This document shows, in pieces, positions 36,675-45,012 of a stretch of DNA of 53,692 nt (position 1 is its first letter; each line of letters begins with the position of its first letter). Position numbers and translations under genes: made by a program. Source of the stretch: Vicinamibacterales bacterium (GTDB taxonomy: Bacteria > Acidobacteriota > Vicinamibacteria > Vicinamibacterales > UBA8438); contig CALLXD010000029.1 in the NCBI GenBank assembly GCA_937766455.1, positions 1 to 53,692 of the forward strand, written 5' to 3'. The notes below the pieces were generated by a model. That model searched no databases. It worked only from the letters and a program-made list of their open reading frames with translations, and was not told where the DNA came from.

Positions 36675-36847
36675 GCAGCCTCCTACGGGACGTCGATGGT
36701 CGTCTGCCCCTATTCCTCTACGCGGAACACCGCGGACAAACCGGCCACCCGAACCTTCGGCCGGGGATGGCCGGCACCCGGTGGCCGCTCGCGGCCCGGA
36801 ACTACGCGTACTCCAATAGGGGTGTCACGGACTCGGCGTCGCGGCGT

Positions 36848-37564
36848 ATGATGCGGGCACTGTCTGTCGATGGCCCCGTGGGGGAGGAGCGAATCGGGAA
36901 GGGTGTTACTGAGCCCTGGAGGCTGACCCTGAGTGACGGCACCTTGATCCACGATGTGGGGTTTCAGTCGGTGGATGAACGACGTGATCAGGCGCGGCTC
37001 CGAGGGCGCGTGGAGCTTGGGTTTATCGACGCCTATCGGTACAACGTTGCCGCCTACAAGGTCGCCGAACTGGTCGGCCTTGCCGACATGATCCCGGTCA
37101 CAGTCGAACGGCGCTGGAAGAGTCAACCCGGTGCGATGACGTGGTGGGTCGACGACGTGATGCTGGACGAGGCGGCGCGGTTGGCCGAACGGCGGTGGCC
37201 GGACGACATGTTGCGGTTCAACGAACAGCATGCCCGGATGCGTATGTTTGCCGAGCTGGTCTACGACACCGACCGGAATCACGGCAACATCCTCTACGAC
37301 ACCGACTGGAAGCTGTGGATGATTGATTTCTCGCGCGCGTTTCGGAACTGGGGCGACCTGCGAGCGCCGGAGAGTCTTACCCGGTGCGACCGGTCCGTGC
37401 TGAGCCTGATGCGCGAGCTGACCCGTGACCGTCTGCGGCAGCACGTTGGGGAACACTTGAACGGGGGCGAGGTGGATGCCGTGATGGAGCGGCGAGACAA
37501 GCTGGTACGGCACTTCGATGCGCTGGTCGCGCAACGGGGTGAGGCCGCGGTGTTGTTCGACTAA
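36848..37564 (+). CDS. Atypical kinase, paralogue of the exported one, without a signal peptide
   Basis: A 238-residue protein with the same core as its divergent neighbour: YRYNVAAYKVAELVG, MIPVTVERRW, the catalytic loop TDRNHGN (D142, N147) and WMIDFSRAF with D160. Only the core is present. It lacks both a signal peptide and the C-terminal beta domain. The position that matches K96 of the neighbour seems to be Q40 in VGFQSVD, so activity may be reduced or use another residue. ATG 36848 or the adjacent 36851 is chosen because homology begins at once (GKGVTEPWRLTLSDG); no Shine-Dalgarno is seen. It ends 7 bases before the stop of the phosphatase gene on the other strand. Confidence 0.65.
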   Translation: MMRALSVDGPVGEERIGKGVTEPWRLTLSDGTLIHDVGFQSVDERRDQARLRGRVELGFIDAYRYNVAAYKVAELVGLADMIPVTVERRWKSQPGAMTWWVDDVMLDEAARLAERRWPDDMLRFNEQHARMRMFAELVYDTDRNHGNILYDTDWKLWMIDFSRAFRNWGDLRAPESLTRCDRSVLSLMRELTRDRLRQHVGEHLNGGEVDAVMERRDKLVRHFDALVAQRGEAAVLFD

Positions 37565-37571
37565 GGACCGG

Positions 37572-38807
37572 TCAGGGCGTAGACGTACCCGGAAAGGGAA
37601 TACGTCCATCTAGATAGACCGCGGTCAATCGACCGCCATCGACCTCGAGCGCTGAGGCCCGGCCGGCGTAGGCCGAGGCCAGCATGCCGGTGTCGATAAG
37701 AAAGACGCGATTCTCGAAGCGCGTGACGATGCGTCGGCTCGCCTGCGGGGTGTGACCGACCACGATTCGGGCCACCTGGTAGCGCTCAGTCAACGACCGC
37801 ACCTGCGCCAGGTCCTCTTGTTCGTCCCAGCGAGCTAGCCCTCGGAACCAGACCGGTCCGTTCTCATCAATGATCGACCACTCGCGGAGGCCCTGCACCT
37901 CGAGGAGCAGGGCGATCTCCTCGCGCTCGTCCGATGTGACCCGTATCCCGGGACCCGGCGCCGGCGGGCCCGTGGGCGACACCAGCATGCTCCACCGGAC
38001 CAGTTCGCGACTGACGGTTGCGAGGGTCTCCTGAAACGTCGAAAAGGGGAGGATAAGCCCCCGGTCTATGAGCTGCCGCCGCTGTCGATCGTAGGTCTCA
38101 AGTTCGCGACGGGCCTGGTCGTTGATCTCGTCGAGGTCCGTCGGTCCAGACGGATGTAACCCGCCGTGCAGAAAGATCGAGTCGCCGACCCGTACGACCA
38201 CGGGCTTCGAGCGCAGCCAGCGGCCATACCGCCCGTCTGGGCCGAACGCGTCGATGTACTCCAGGAATCCTGGGGGATGGGTATCCATCCAGGCGCTGCG
38301 CGACTGCGGTTGGGGCGCGAGCGGGCCGAGCGCATCAGATCGAGCGGCGGCCAGGGCCAGGTAGTCCGCGTAGCCCTCCTCCCGGAGGGACTCCGACTCG
38401 GCGTCCGCGAACGCGGCGAGCAGCTCGGGCGTTGTGTCCCGCAGGTTCGCCATCAGGCTCATGGTTTCGTGATTGCCCAACACGACGAGGACCTGGCCAC
38501 CGGTCTCGGCCGCATCGGTTTCCAGTCGCATCATCAGGTCGAGGACCGCCCTGACGCCAGCGCCCCGGTCCGTGAGGTCGCCCGTTTGGACCAGGGTGTT
38601 GTTCCCGCCAGTCCATTGCTGATCGCCGTCGGTCAACTCGGCAGCTTCGAGGAGGGCACGAAGCTCGTCGATGGCGCCATGGACGTCGCCGATGGCCACA
38701 ATCCGACTCGGCTGCGCCGCAGGCGTCGTGACCGTGGCTAGCAGGAGGATGCCCAGACACAGTCGCACGACCGCGGGCAGGCGACGAATGTCCTGTGTGG
38801 GGGCCAC
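37572..38807 (-). CDS. Exported calcineurin-like metallophosphoesterase
   Basis: A 411-residue phosphatase with a signal peptide (LCLGILLLATVTTPAAQ). All metallophosphoesterase motifs are in order: GDVHGAIDEL, GDLTDRG, LGNHETM, FLHGGLHP and VVGHTPQ, giving the two-metal site of the PPP superfamily. It resembles the Shewanella-like or diadenosine-tetraphosphatase-like branch. A helical insert of about 80 residues lies between GNHE and the HGG motif. It would dephosphorylate proteins or small molecules in the periplasm. GGAGGG precedes GTG 38807. Its neighbours are two kinase-fold genes, one of them exported, which suggests an opposing pair. Confidence 0.85.
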   Translation of the reverse strand: MAPTQDIRRLPAVVRLCLGILLLATVTTPAAQPSRIVAIGDVHGAIDELRALLEAAELTDGDQQWTGGNNTLVQTGDLTDRGAGVRAVLDLMMRLETDAAETGGQVLVVLGNHETMSLMANLRDTTPELLAAFADAESESLREEGYADYLALAAARSDALGPLAPQPQSRSAWMDTHPPGFLEYIDAFGPDGRYGRWLRSKPVVVRVGDSIFLHGGLHPSGPTDLDEINDQARRELETYDRQRRQLIDRGLILPFSTFQETLATVSRELVRWSMLVSPTGPPAPGPGIRVTSDEREEIALLLEVQGLREWSIIDENGPVWFRGLARWDEQEDLAQVRSLTERYQVARIVVGHTPQASRRIVTRFENRVFLIDTGMLASAYAGRASALEVDGGRLTAVYLDGRIPFPGTSTP

Positions 38808-38915
38808 CGTCCCTCCAGCTTACCGCGGTGGGATGACCGGCGCACTATGATGAGGCGGTTCAGCCACAGGCGTGGTTGTGCCGGGGTTCACGCAGGCCGG
38901 AAAGGTGTTGACGAC

Positions 38916-39707
38916 ATGCGATTCGCGTTGCCGTTTGCAATGGTGGGCTTGGCCGCTTCGCTGATGGCCCAAGCGCCCGATACGGTGTTCCTCGAGGACT
39001 TCACCTGGACCGAGTTGCGGGACGCGGTGGACGCCGGGACGACGACCATCATTATTCCGACTGGAGGGACCGAGCAGAACGGGCCACACATGGTTCTGGG
39101 AAAACACAACTACCTCGTGCGTTACAAAGCCGGGGAGATCGCGAGACGACTCGGGGACGCGCTCGTCGCGCCCGTGATGGCCTATGTGCCGGAAGGCGAC
39201 GTTGAGCCACCGACGAGTCACATGCGGTTTCCAGGGACCATCACGACGCCGCCCGAGGTGTTTGAGCAGGTGCTGGAATATGCGGCGCGGAGTCTGAAGC
39301 AGCATGGGTTCGTCGACATCGCGCTGCTCGGCGACAGTGGTGGCAATCAAGCGTCGCAGTCTGTGGTGGCTCAGCGGCTCAACGCAGAGTGGGCAGCGAC
39401 GGCGGTAAGAGTCCACCATCTGACCGACTACTATCCGGGGCGTGGTGACGACTGGTTGGTGGAGCAGGGCGTGCCGGTCGAGGACGTCGGCTCCCACGCT
39501 GGTATGCACGACACCGCGAGCTTGCTCTTCCTCGACCCGTCGAAGCTTCGGCTCGATCGGATGGAGCGGGGCACCGGTCCGACCGGCAACGGCGTGGTGG
39601 GGAACCCCGGCCGTTCGACCGCCGCCTTCGGCGAACGGATACTCGAGATGCAGATTGCGGCGGCGGTGCGGCAGACACAACAACTCCGCGTAGGTAGTCG
39701 GCCCTAG
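38916..39707 (+). CDS. Creatininase-family amidohydrolase, exported
   Basis: A 263-residue enzyme with a short signal peptide (LPFAMVGLAASLMAQ). Creatininase-fold motifs are PTGGTEQNGPHMVLGKHN with metal-binding E and H, VAPVMAYVPEGD, and GDSGGNQASQ. A late GSHAGMHDTASLLFLDP helix carries further ligands. Enzymes of the family open cyclic amides such as creatinine, and some act on formamide groups in cofactor synthesis. The start follows AAAGG loosely and is set by the signal peptide. Export of this fold is seen in several Acidobacteriota. Confidence 0.8.
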   Translation: MRFALPFAMVGLAASLMAQAPDTVFLEDFTWTELRDAVDAGTTTIIIPTGGTEQNGPHMVLGKHNYLVRYKAGEIARRLGDALVAPVMAYVPEGDVEPPTSHMRFPGTITTPPEVFEQVLEYAARSLKQHGFVDIALLGDSGGNQASQSVVAQRLNAEWAATAVRVHHLTDYYPGRGDDWLVEQGVPVEDVGSHAGMHDTASLLFLDPSKLRLDRMERGTGPTGNGVVGNPGRSTAAFGERILEMQIAAAVRQTQQLRVGSRP

Positions 39708-39791
39708 CGGCGAGCACAGGAGGGCGCCTCGTTGATGTGAAGGGGGCCCGGTCGGTAGATCTGGCTCCGGAGGCGGCAGCGGTCGGCACGC

Positions 39792-39797
39792 TAGAAT
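39792..39797 (+). promoter_or_regulatory. -10-like box TAGAAT ahead of the M20 peptidase gene
   Basis: TAGAAT lies 9 bases before ATG 39807 with no Shine-Dalgarno between, so a leaderless or near-leaderless transcript is likely. Confidence 0.4.
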
Positions 39798-39806
39798 CCG
39801 GACATC

Positions 39807-41354
39807 ATGACAACAGTCTTGCTTCGTCTCACTCTCCTGTGTGGCTGTGTAGTGGGGCTCGCCGGGGCCGCTGCGGCCCAAACGGGCGCCGAGGTGGCGC
39901 GCGCCTACCGTGAAGCTCACGCGCCGGCGATCGTCCGGGACTATGCGGAGATGCTGGCCTACCCGAACCGGGCACGCGATCTCGACGACGTGACGCGGGC
40001 AGCGGCGTACATCCGCAACAAGCTCCGCGACGCAGGCGTCGACACGCGACTGCTCACGCTCGACGGCGTCCCGCCGCTCGTCTTCGGCGAGCTGCGCGTA
40101 CCGGGCGCCCAGCGGACGCTCGGACTCTATGCCCACTACGATGGCCAACCGGTGGATCCATCGAACTGGACCCATCCGCCGTTCGAACCGACGTTGTACA
40201 CCTCAGCGATGGACAGCGGTGGTCGGCCGCGCGGGCTGCCGGCTGACACCGAGGGGGTCGATCCGGAGTGGCGCGTCTACGCCCGGTCGGCTGGCGATGA
40301 CAAGGCGCCGATCCAGGCATTGCTGTCGGTCATACATGCGTTCCGGGATGGCGAGGTGACGCCGACTTCCAACCTGATCTTCTTCTTCGATGGTCAAGAG
40401 GAGGCTGGTTCTCCGCGTTTGGGCGACTACATGGAGTTGGTCCGTGAGCGCGTCGAGGGGGTCGATGTCTGGCTGTTCTGCGACGGGCCGGCGCATCAAA
40501 GCGGTCGTCCGCTTCTGGCGCTCGGGGCCCGAGGGTCGATGGGGATGGAGGTCACCGTCTACGGCGCCACTCGCAATCTGCACTCGGGGCACTATGGGAA
40601 CTGGGCACCGGATACGGGGATGATCCTCGCCCGCCTGTTGTCGTCAATGAAGGACGAGACCGGGCGCGTCTCGATCGATGGCTGGTACGACACCGCGGAG
40701 CCACTGAGCGAGGAAGCGGACGCGGCACTGCGGGCGATGCCTGATTGGGATAGCCAGTTGAAGCAGGAGCTGGGTCTTGCGCGCACGGAAGGGGAACCGC
40801 AGACGTTGCCGGAGCGGCTGATGGTGCCGGCGCTCAACGTGCGCGGGATGACCAGCGGCAATACCGGGCCGCTGGCGCGCAACATCATTCCGAATACCGC
40901 CGTGGCGGCACTGGGGATACGACTCGTGCAGGGCAACGACCCGGCGCATCTGCGCCGGCTGGTCGTCGCCCACATCGAGCGCCAGGGGTTTCACGTCGTG
41001 GCTGACGATCCGGATCTCGACGCCCGACTGCGCCACCCGCTCATTGCGAAAGTGACAGGTGGCGGTGGTTCGGTGGCCGCGCGCACATCCATCTCCGATC
41101 CCTTCGTCATGCAGGTGATTGCGGCGGCGACCGACGCGGCGGACCGTGCGTTCGTCGAGGGGGCCTTGGTGATCTCACCGGGACTGGGTGGGACGCTGCC
41201 GATTGCCCTGTTCACTGATGTGTGGCAGAAGCCGGCGCTTGTCGTCCCGATCGCGAACCACGACAACAATCAGCACGCACCAGACGAGAACCTCCGGCTG
41301 GCCAACCTCTGGTATGGGATCGATCTGTTCGCCGAAATTCTGACCATGCCCTGA
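39807..41354 (+). CDS. Exported M20-family peptidase
   Basis: A 515-residue M20 metallopeptidase, carnosinase/CNDP-like. A signal peptide is present (LCGCVVGLAGAAAAQ). Zinc-site motifs are LYAHYDGQPVD, SAGDDKAPI, FDGQEEAGSP with catalytic Glu, and NQHAPDENLRL near the end. GHYGNWAPD and NIIPNTA belong to the dimerisation lid. It probably cleaves dipeptides in the periplasm. It is a distinct paralogue of the M20 enzyme at 15385, not a recent copy. Confidence 0.85.
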   Translation: MTTVLLRLTLLCGCVVGLAGAAAAQTGAEVARAYREAHAPAIVRDYAEMLAYPNRARDLDDVTRAAAYIRNKLRDAGVDTRLLTLDGVPPLVFGELRVPGAQRTLGLYAHYDGQPVDPSNWTHPPFEPTLYTSAMDSGGRPRGLPADTEGVDPEWRVYARSAGDDKAPIQALLSVIHAFRDGEVTPTSNLIFFFDGQEEAGSPRLGDYMELVRERVEGVDVWLFCDGPAHQSGRPLLALGARGSMGMEVTVYGATRNLHSGHYGNWAPDTGMILARLLSSMKDETGRVSIDGWYDTAEPLSEEADAALRAMPDWDSQLKQELGLARTEGEPQTLPERLMVPALNVRGMTSGNTGPLARNIIPNTAVAALGIRLVQGNDPAHLRRLVVAHIERQGFHVVADDPDLDARLRHPLIAKVTGGGGSVAARTSISDPFVMQVIAAATDAADRAFVEGALVISPGLGGTLPIALFTDVWQKPALVVPIANHDNNQHAPDENLRLANLWYGIDLFAEILTMP

Positions 41355-41438
41355 CGAGCCAGAGCGCCGGTCCCTTGAGAGCGCTCCAGTCGCTCAAATC
41401 GGCGATGAACAGCCACGGCTGCGATACCATAAGCCCCC

Positions 41439-42554
41439 ATGCTACGGCACTTTCGCGACGGTTCCAGAGCACTCAGGACGGCGTTCGTCGTGCTCATGCT
41501 CGTGGGCATGAGCACGACGGTACTGGCGCATCCGGCGCCATTCAGCTTCGTCGACATTCACATCGACACCACCACCGTCGATCTCGAAGTCGTGATGCAT
41601 GTGTTCGACGTCGCGTATGAACTTGGTATCGACACGCCGAACGAGGCATTGGACCCCGCTGTGCTTCGTCGTGGCGCCGGGCGTCTGGCCGAGTTGCTGC
41701 GCGAGCGTCTGCACTTCACGGTCGACGGACGTTCGCTGAGCGTTGATGTGTCCAGCTGGTCTGCTCCGGCACCATTGGCCGAGCGACAGTCCGTCAGCAT
41801 GCGGGCGCGCGTGGACCTCGGGCGGGGACCCGGTGTGGTCGAGGTGGCCGCCGTGATGTTTCCGTACGATCCGGCCCATCAGACGTTTCTCAACTTCTAC
41901 GATGCGGGGGAGCTGACCTCGCAGGCGATTCTCGGGGGCGACGACACCAGCTTCGAGTATTTTGTCGGGAGTCGTCAGGGGATACTGGCGGTCATTCAAA
42001 AATTCGTGCCACAAGGCGCGTATCACATCCTCATCGGGCCGGACCATCTCCTGTTCTTGATTGGACTGCTCTTGCTGGGCGGTCCGGTGCGGCGGTTGTT
42101 GCTCGTCATTACAGGGTTCACGGTGGCGCACAGCGTGACGTTGGCGCTCGCGGTGCTCGGGGTGGTATCGCCCCCTGGCGGCGTGGTCGAGCCGGTCATC
42201 GCCCTCAGCATCGTCTACGTCGGGGCGGATAATCTTCTGGTGCGAGAGGGGCGAGACATGCGAGTCTGGATCGCCTTGGTGTTCGGGCTGATCCACGGAT
42301 TCGGGTTCGCGAGCGTGTTGCGTGAGATGGGTTTGCCGACCGGTGCCCTCGGCTGGTCACTGTTCTCGTTCAATCTCGGCGTGGAAATAGGGCAGGTTGC
42401 GGTCGCAGTGGTGGTCGCTGCGGCGTTGATGGCAATTCGGCGGCGGAGCGATGTGGCGGGTCGGCGAGTGGCACTCGTCGGCTCCATCGGCGTGATCGCC
42501 GCCGGTGTATTCTGGTTTGTCCAGCGGGTATTTTTTTCGGGAGGCATGGCATGA
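41439..42554 (+). CDS. HupE/UreJ_2-family membrane protein
   Basis: A 371-residue protein. After a signal peptide comes an extracytoplasmic domain of about 150 residues (FVDIHIDTTTVDLEVVMHVF), then a HupE/UreJ_2 membrane domain with GAYHILIGPDHLLFLIGLLL, FTVAHSVTLALAVL, VYVGADNLLV and FGLIHGFGFASVL, whose His pairs may bind metal. Homologues are Ni2+ or Co2+ permeases, but the substrate of this long form is not known. TACCAT lies 8 bases before ATG 41439. The 5' end holds a perfect hairpin at 41486-41519. The last bases overlap the MBL gene start (ATGA). Confidence 0.75.
   Translation: MLRHFRDGSRALRTAFVVLMLVGMSTTVLAHPAPFSFVDIHIDTTTVDLEVVMHVFDVAYELGIDTPNEALDPAVLRRGAGRLAELLRERLHFTVDGRSLSVDVSSWSAPAPLAERQSVSMRARVDLGRGPGVVEVAAVMFPYDPAHQTFLNFYDAGELTSQAILGGDDTSFEYFVGSRQGILAVIQKFVPQGAYHILIGPDHLLFLIGLLLLGGPVRRLLLVITGFTVAHSVTLALAVLGVVSPPGGVVEPVIALSIVYVGADNLLVREGRDMRVWIALVFGLIHGFGFASVLREMGLPTGALGWSLFSFNLGVEIGQVAVAVVVAAALMAIRRRSDVAGRRVALVGSIGVIAAGVFWFVQRVFFSGGMA
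41486..41519. promoter_or_regulatory. Perfect 14-bp inverted repeat inside the 5' end of the HupE gene
   Basis: Arms 41486-41499 and 41506-41519 are exact reverse complements (CGTCGTGCTCATGC) around a 6-base loop. It lies about 50 bases after the start codon, within the signal-peptide codons. It could fold in the mRNA and slow translation, or be a regulator's operator. Chance is possible but low for 14 exact pairs. Confidence 0.4.
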
Positions 42555-43519
42555 AGAGGGAAGTTGCACTTGGTATGTTGGTACTCGGCGGCGGGCTGGT
42601 GATGGCCTGTGCCGGGGGCGCGGATAGCGAGCCGCCGGCCGAGGCACCGGTTGAGACGGAGGCCCCGGAAGCCGCCGAAGCGCCGCCCGAGAATGTGGTC
42701 GAGGTCGAGCGGGTCGAGGACAATCTGTTCGTGCTTCGGGGGGGTGGGGGTAACTCGGCCGCGTTCATCACGAGCGATGGTGTGGTCCTGGTCGACACCA
42801 AACTGGCCGGTTGGGGACAACCGCTGATCGACGCCATCGGTGAGCTGACGTCGAACCCGATCACGACCATTATCAACACGCACGCGCACTTCGACCATGT
42901 CGACGGGAACGTCGAATTTCCAGCCACGGTCGAGTTCGTGGCCCACGAGAACACGCAGCGGTTGATGCGGGAGAACAACCCGGTCCACGCCATCCAGGAT
43001 GAGCCGCGGCCAAGTCCGTTCGCCGGCGACGACGGCGTAGGGATCCCCGAGACGACCTTTACTGACACGCTGACGCTAGGGAGTGACGCCGACACCGTCG
43101 AACTGCACTATTTTGGCCGCGCGCACACCGGTGGTGACACCTGGGTCGTGTTTCCGGCGTTGCGCACCGTGCACGCCGGCGATGCGTTCCCGAACACCAT
43201 GGTACCGATCATGGACATGAACAACGGTGGAAGTGGCGTCGACTTCCCGGAGACGCTCCGGAAGGCGTCTGAGGGCCTCACCGATATCGACCGGGTCATC
43301 ACGGGCCATGGCGCCGTCGTGACGCCTGATGACCTGAACGCGTTTGCGGACTTCGTAGCCGGGTTCGTGACGGCGGCACAGGAGGCGAAGGCGGCGGGGA
43401 CGTCAGCCGCCGACTTCACCGAAACCTGGGAACCTTCTGGTGACTACGCGGACTACACCAAAGGGCCGGTCGAGCGGCTGTCGGTTTACGTACAGGATAT
43501 CTACGACGCCACGGAGTAG
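42551..43519 (+). CDS. Metallo-beta-lactamase-fold lipoprotein hydrolase
   Basis: A 322-residue protein whose signal ends GGGLVMACAGG with lipobox C20, then an acidic Pro/Ala linker. The MBL motif THAHFDHVDGN provides both zinc sites, with the further ligands in GRAHTGGDTWV, HAGDAFPN and ITGHGAVV. Such proteins hydrolyse thioesters, lactones or similar bonds. It is translated from inside the HupE stop (ATGA at 42551-42554), so the two are one unit. Confidence 0.85.
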   Translation: MKREVALGMLVLGGGLVMACAGGADSEPPAEAPVETEAPEAAEAPPENVVEVERVEDNLFVLRGGGGNSAAFITSDGVVLVDTKLAGWGQPLIDAIGELTSNPITTIINTHAHFDHVDGNVEFPATVEFVAHENTQRLMRENNPVHAIQDEPRPSPFAGDDGVGIPETTFTDTLTLGSDADTVELHYFGRAHTGGDTWVVFPALRTVHAGDAFPNTMVPIMDMNNGGSGVDFPETLRKASEGLTDIDRVITGHGAVVTPDDLNAFADFVAGFVTAAQEAKAAGTSAADFTETWEPSGDYADYTKGPVERLSVYVQDIYDATE

Positions 43520-43630
43520 CGTTTGAGGCCCGGTCGCGATAAAAGGGTGACCGCGGGACGCCAGATCGGGATAATCGCCTGAGAATATGAGCGGTCGCGT
43601 GTCCGGGGCCGCGTAAGAAAGGGATCGACC

Positions 43631-44797
43631 ATGTCGAAGCAGACCACCCGTCGTGAAGTGCTCAAGGGCGGCGCCGCCATCGCTGGGCTCGGGGCGCTCG
43701 GATTTCCACAGTGGGGGCTGCCGGCGTTGGCCCAGGGAGAAACGCTCGTCGAGTTCACTGACTTGCCTGACGAGATCGTCCTGGAGCGGACCCCGGACCG
43801 GCGGATCATCGAGGTGCGGGACATCGATGGACCGATCACACCGGCGGACAAGTGGTTTACGACACAGCACTATGGGCACCCGGTCATCGACCGCGCGACG
43901 TATCGCCTGCGGGTGTCTGGCATGGTCAACTCACCGCTTGAGCTGTCGCTGGCCGACATCCGCGCCATGCCCAGCCGGGAACTGGTTTTTGGCTTCGAGT
44001 GCTCAGGGAACCGTGGACCGCAGAACGGTCTGTCGAGCAACGGTCGGTGGACCGGGGTGTCGCTGCGTACGGTCCTCGAGCGGGCCGGCATCGAGGAGGC
44101 GGCCAGCGAGTTCGTTTTCTTCGGGGCTGACCGCGGAGAGGAAGAGGTCGATTTTCGGGGCCGCACGTCGACGGTGGAGCAGCAGTACGGCCGCAGCTTG
44201 CGACGGCATGTGGCCCTGTCGGACGAACCGATGCTGGCGTATGCGCTGAATGGCGATCCCTTGACCATCCACCAGGGGAGCCCACTGCGTCTGCTGGTAC
44301 CGGGCTGGTATGGCGCGCCGAACGTCAAGTTCCTCTCCGAGATTCATGTGCAAGAGGACCAGTATCTCGGCAAGTACCAGACGCATTGGTATCGCACGCT
44401 CAAGAGCCAGACGATCAATGGCGAGACGAAATGGGTGGAGACCGCCATCTCCAAGATGCGGCTGAAGTCCTACATTGCCCGCGTGACCAAGATGGGCAAC
44501 GGGCACAAGGTCTTCGGCGTGATCATGCACGACGGCACGCCGATTCAGTCCGTCGAGGTTCGTATTGACGACGGGCCCTGGCAGCCGGCGACCCTGGACC
44601 CGTCCACCAGTGAGAAGTACTCGTGGAAGTTCTTCAGCTATGACTGGAACGGCGCCACTCCGGGCGAGCACACCGTGACGTCGCGAGCGACCGACACCAG
44701 CGGCTATGTCCAGCCGACGGCCGAAGCACTCAGCGAGTCCAAGAAGACCTTTCTCGAGCAGAACAACCAACACCCGCGCACGCTGATCATCGCCTGA
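43631..44797 (+). CDS. Sulfite oxidase-like molybdenum enzyme, Tat-exported
   Basis: A 388-residue protein with a twin-arginine signal (TTRREVLKGGAA). The oxidoreductase molybdopterin-binding domain shows FGFECSGNRGPQNG, with C124 as the molybdenum ligand, followed by WTGVSLRTVLERAG, LLVPGWYGAPNVKFL and a C-terminal dimerisation domain (HTVTSRATDTSGYVQPT). No heme domain is attached, so it resembles SorA-type or SoxC-like sulfite dehydrogenases that use a separate cytochrome. AAGGGAT precedes ATG 43631. It is followed at once by a strong terminator. Confidence 0.8.
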   Translation: MSKQTTRREVLKGGAAIAGLGALGFPQWGLPALAQGETLVEFTDLPDEIVLERTPDRRIIEVRDIDGPITPADKWFTTQHYGHPVIDRATYRLRVSGMVNSPLELSLADIRAMPSRELVFGFECSGNRGPQNGLSSNGRWTGVSLRTVLERAGIEEAASEFVFFGADRGEEEVDFRGRTSTVEQQYGRSLRRHVALSDEPMLAYALNGDPLTIHQGSPLRLLVPGWYGAPNVKFLSEIHVQEDQYLGKYQTHWYRTLKSQTINGETKWVETAISKMRLKSYIARVTKMGNGHKVFGVIMHDGTPIQSVEVRIDDGPWQPATLDPSTSEKYSWKFFSYDWNGATPGEHTVTSRATDTSGYVQPTAEALSESKKTFLEQNNQHPRTLIIA

Positions 44798-44820
44798 CGT
44801 GGGTGCCTGCGGTACACAGC

Positions 44821-44860
44821 AACGGCCCGTCAGACCTCAGGTCTGACGGGCCGTTTGTTC
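44821..44860 (+). terminator. Rho-independent terminator of the sulfite oxidase-like gene
   Basis: A perfect 17-bp stem (44821-44837 with 44839-44855, single-base centre) begins 24 bases after the stop and is followed by TGTTC, with T's also closing the stem. It starts AACGGCCCGTCAGACCT. Its symmetry could work on both strands, which suits two convergent genes. Confidence 0.8.
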
Positions 44861-44890
44861 ATGTACGGGGCTAGCACGGTTGATCGATCA

Positions 44891-45000
44891 GCGGGCCTGA
44901 AGGCCCTTGCTACACGTCCGCTCCGCCCCGGCGATGCCCGCCCCCGCTCCTGCCCCCATTGGTACCCACGCCCGTACGTAGCAAGGCCCTTTAGGGCCGC
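44891..45000. repeat. REP-like inverted pair
   Basis: Left unit 44891-44913 and right unit 44978-45000 are reverse complements with 20 of 23 matches. Each holds its own small hairpin (GGGCCT-ga-AGGCCC and GGCCCT-tt-AGGGCC) and ends in the CTTGCTAC/GTAGCAAG tail. This is the design of REP/BIME repeats spread by Y1-type transposases. It lies between two convergent genes, the usual site for such repeats. No transposase gene is in the window. Confidence 0.7.
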
Positions 45001-45012
45001 CCGTGCCGCGCA

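Noticed and set aside
38820..40175. Minus-strand frame of 451 codons opposite the creatininase and M20 genes
   Set aside because: Spans two genes and an intergenic gap on the other strand, with no recognisable motif.
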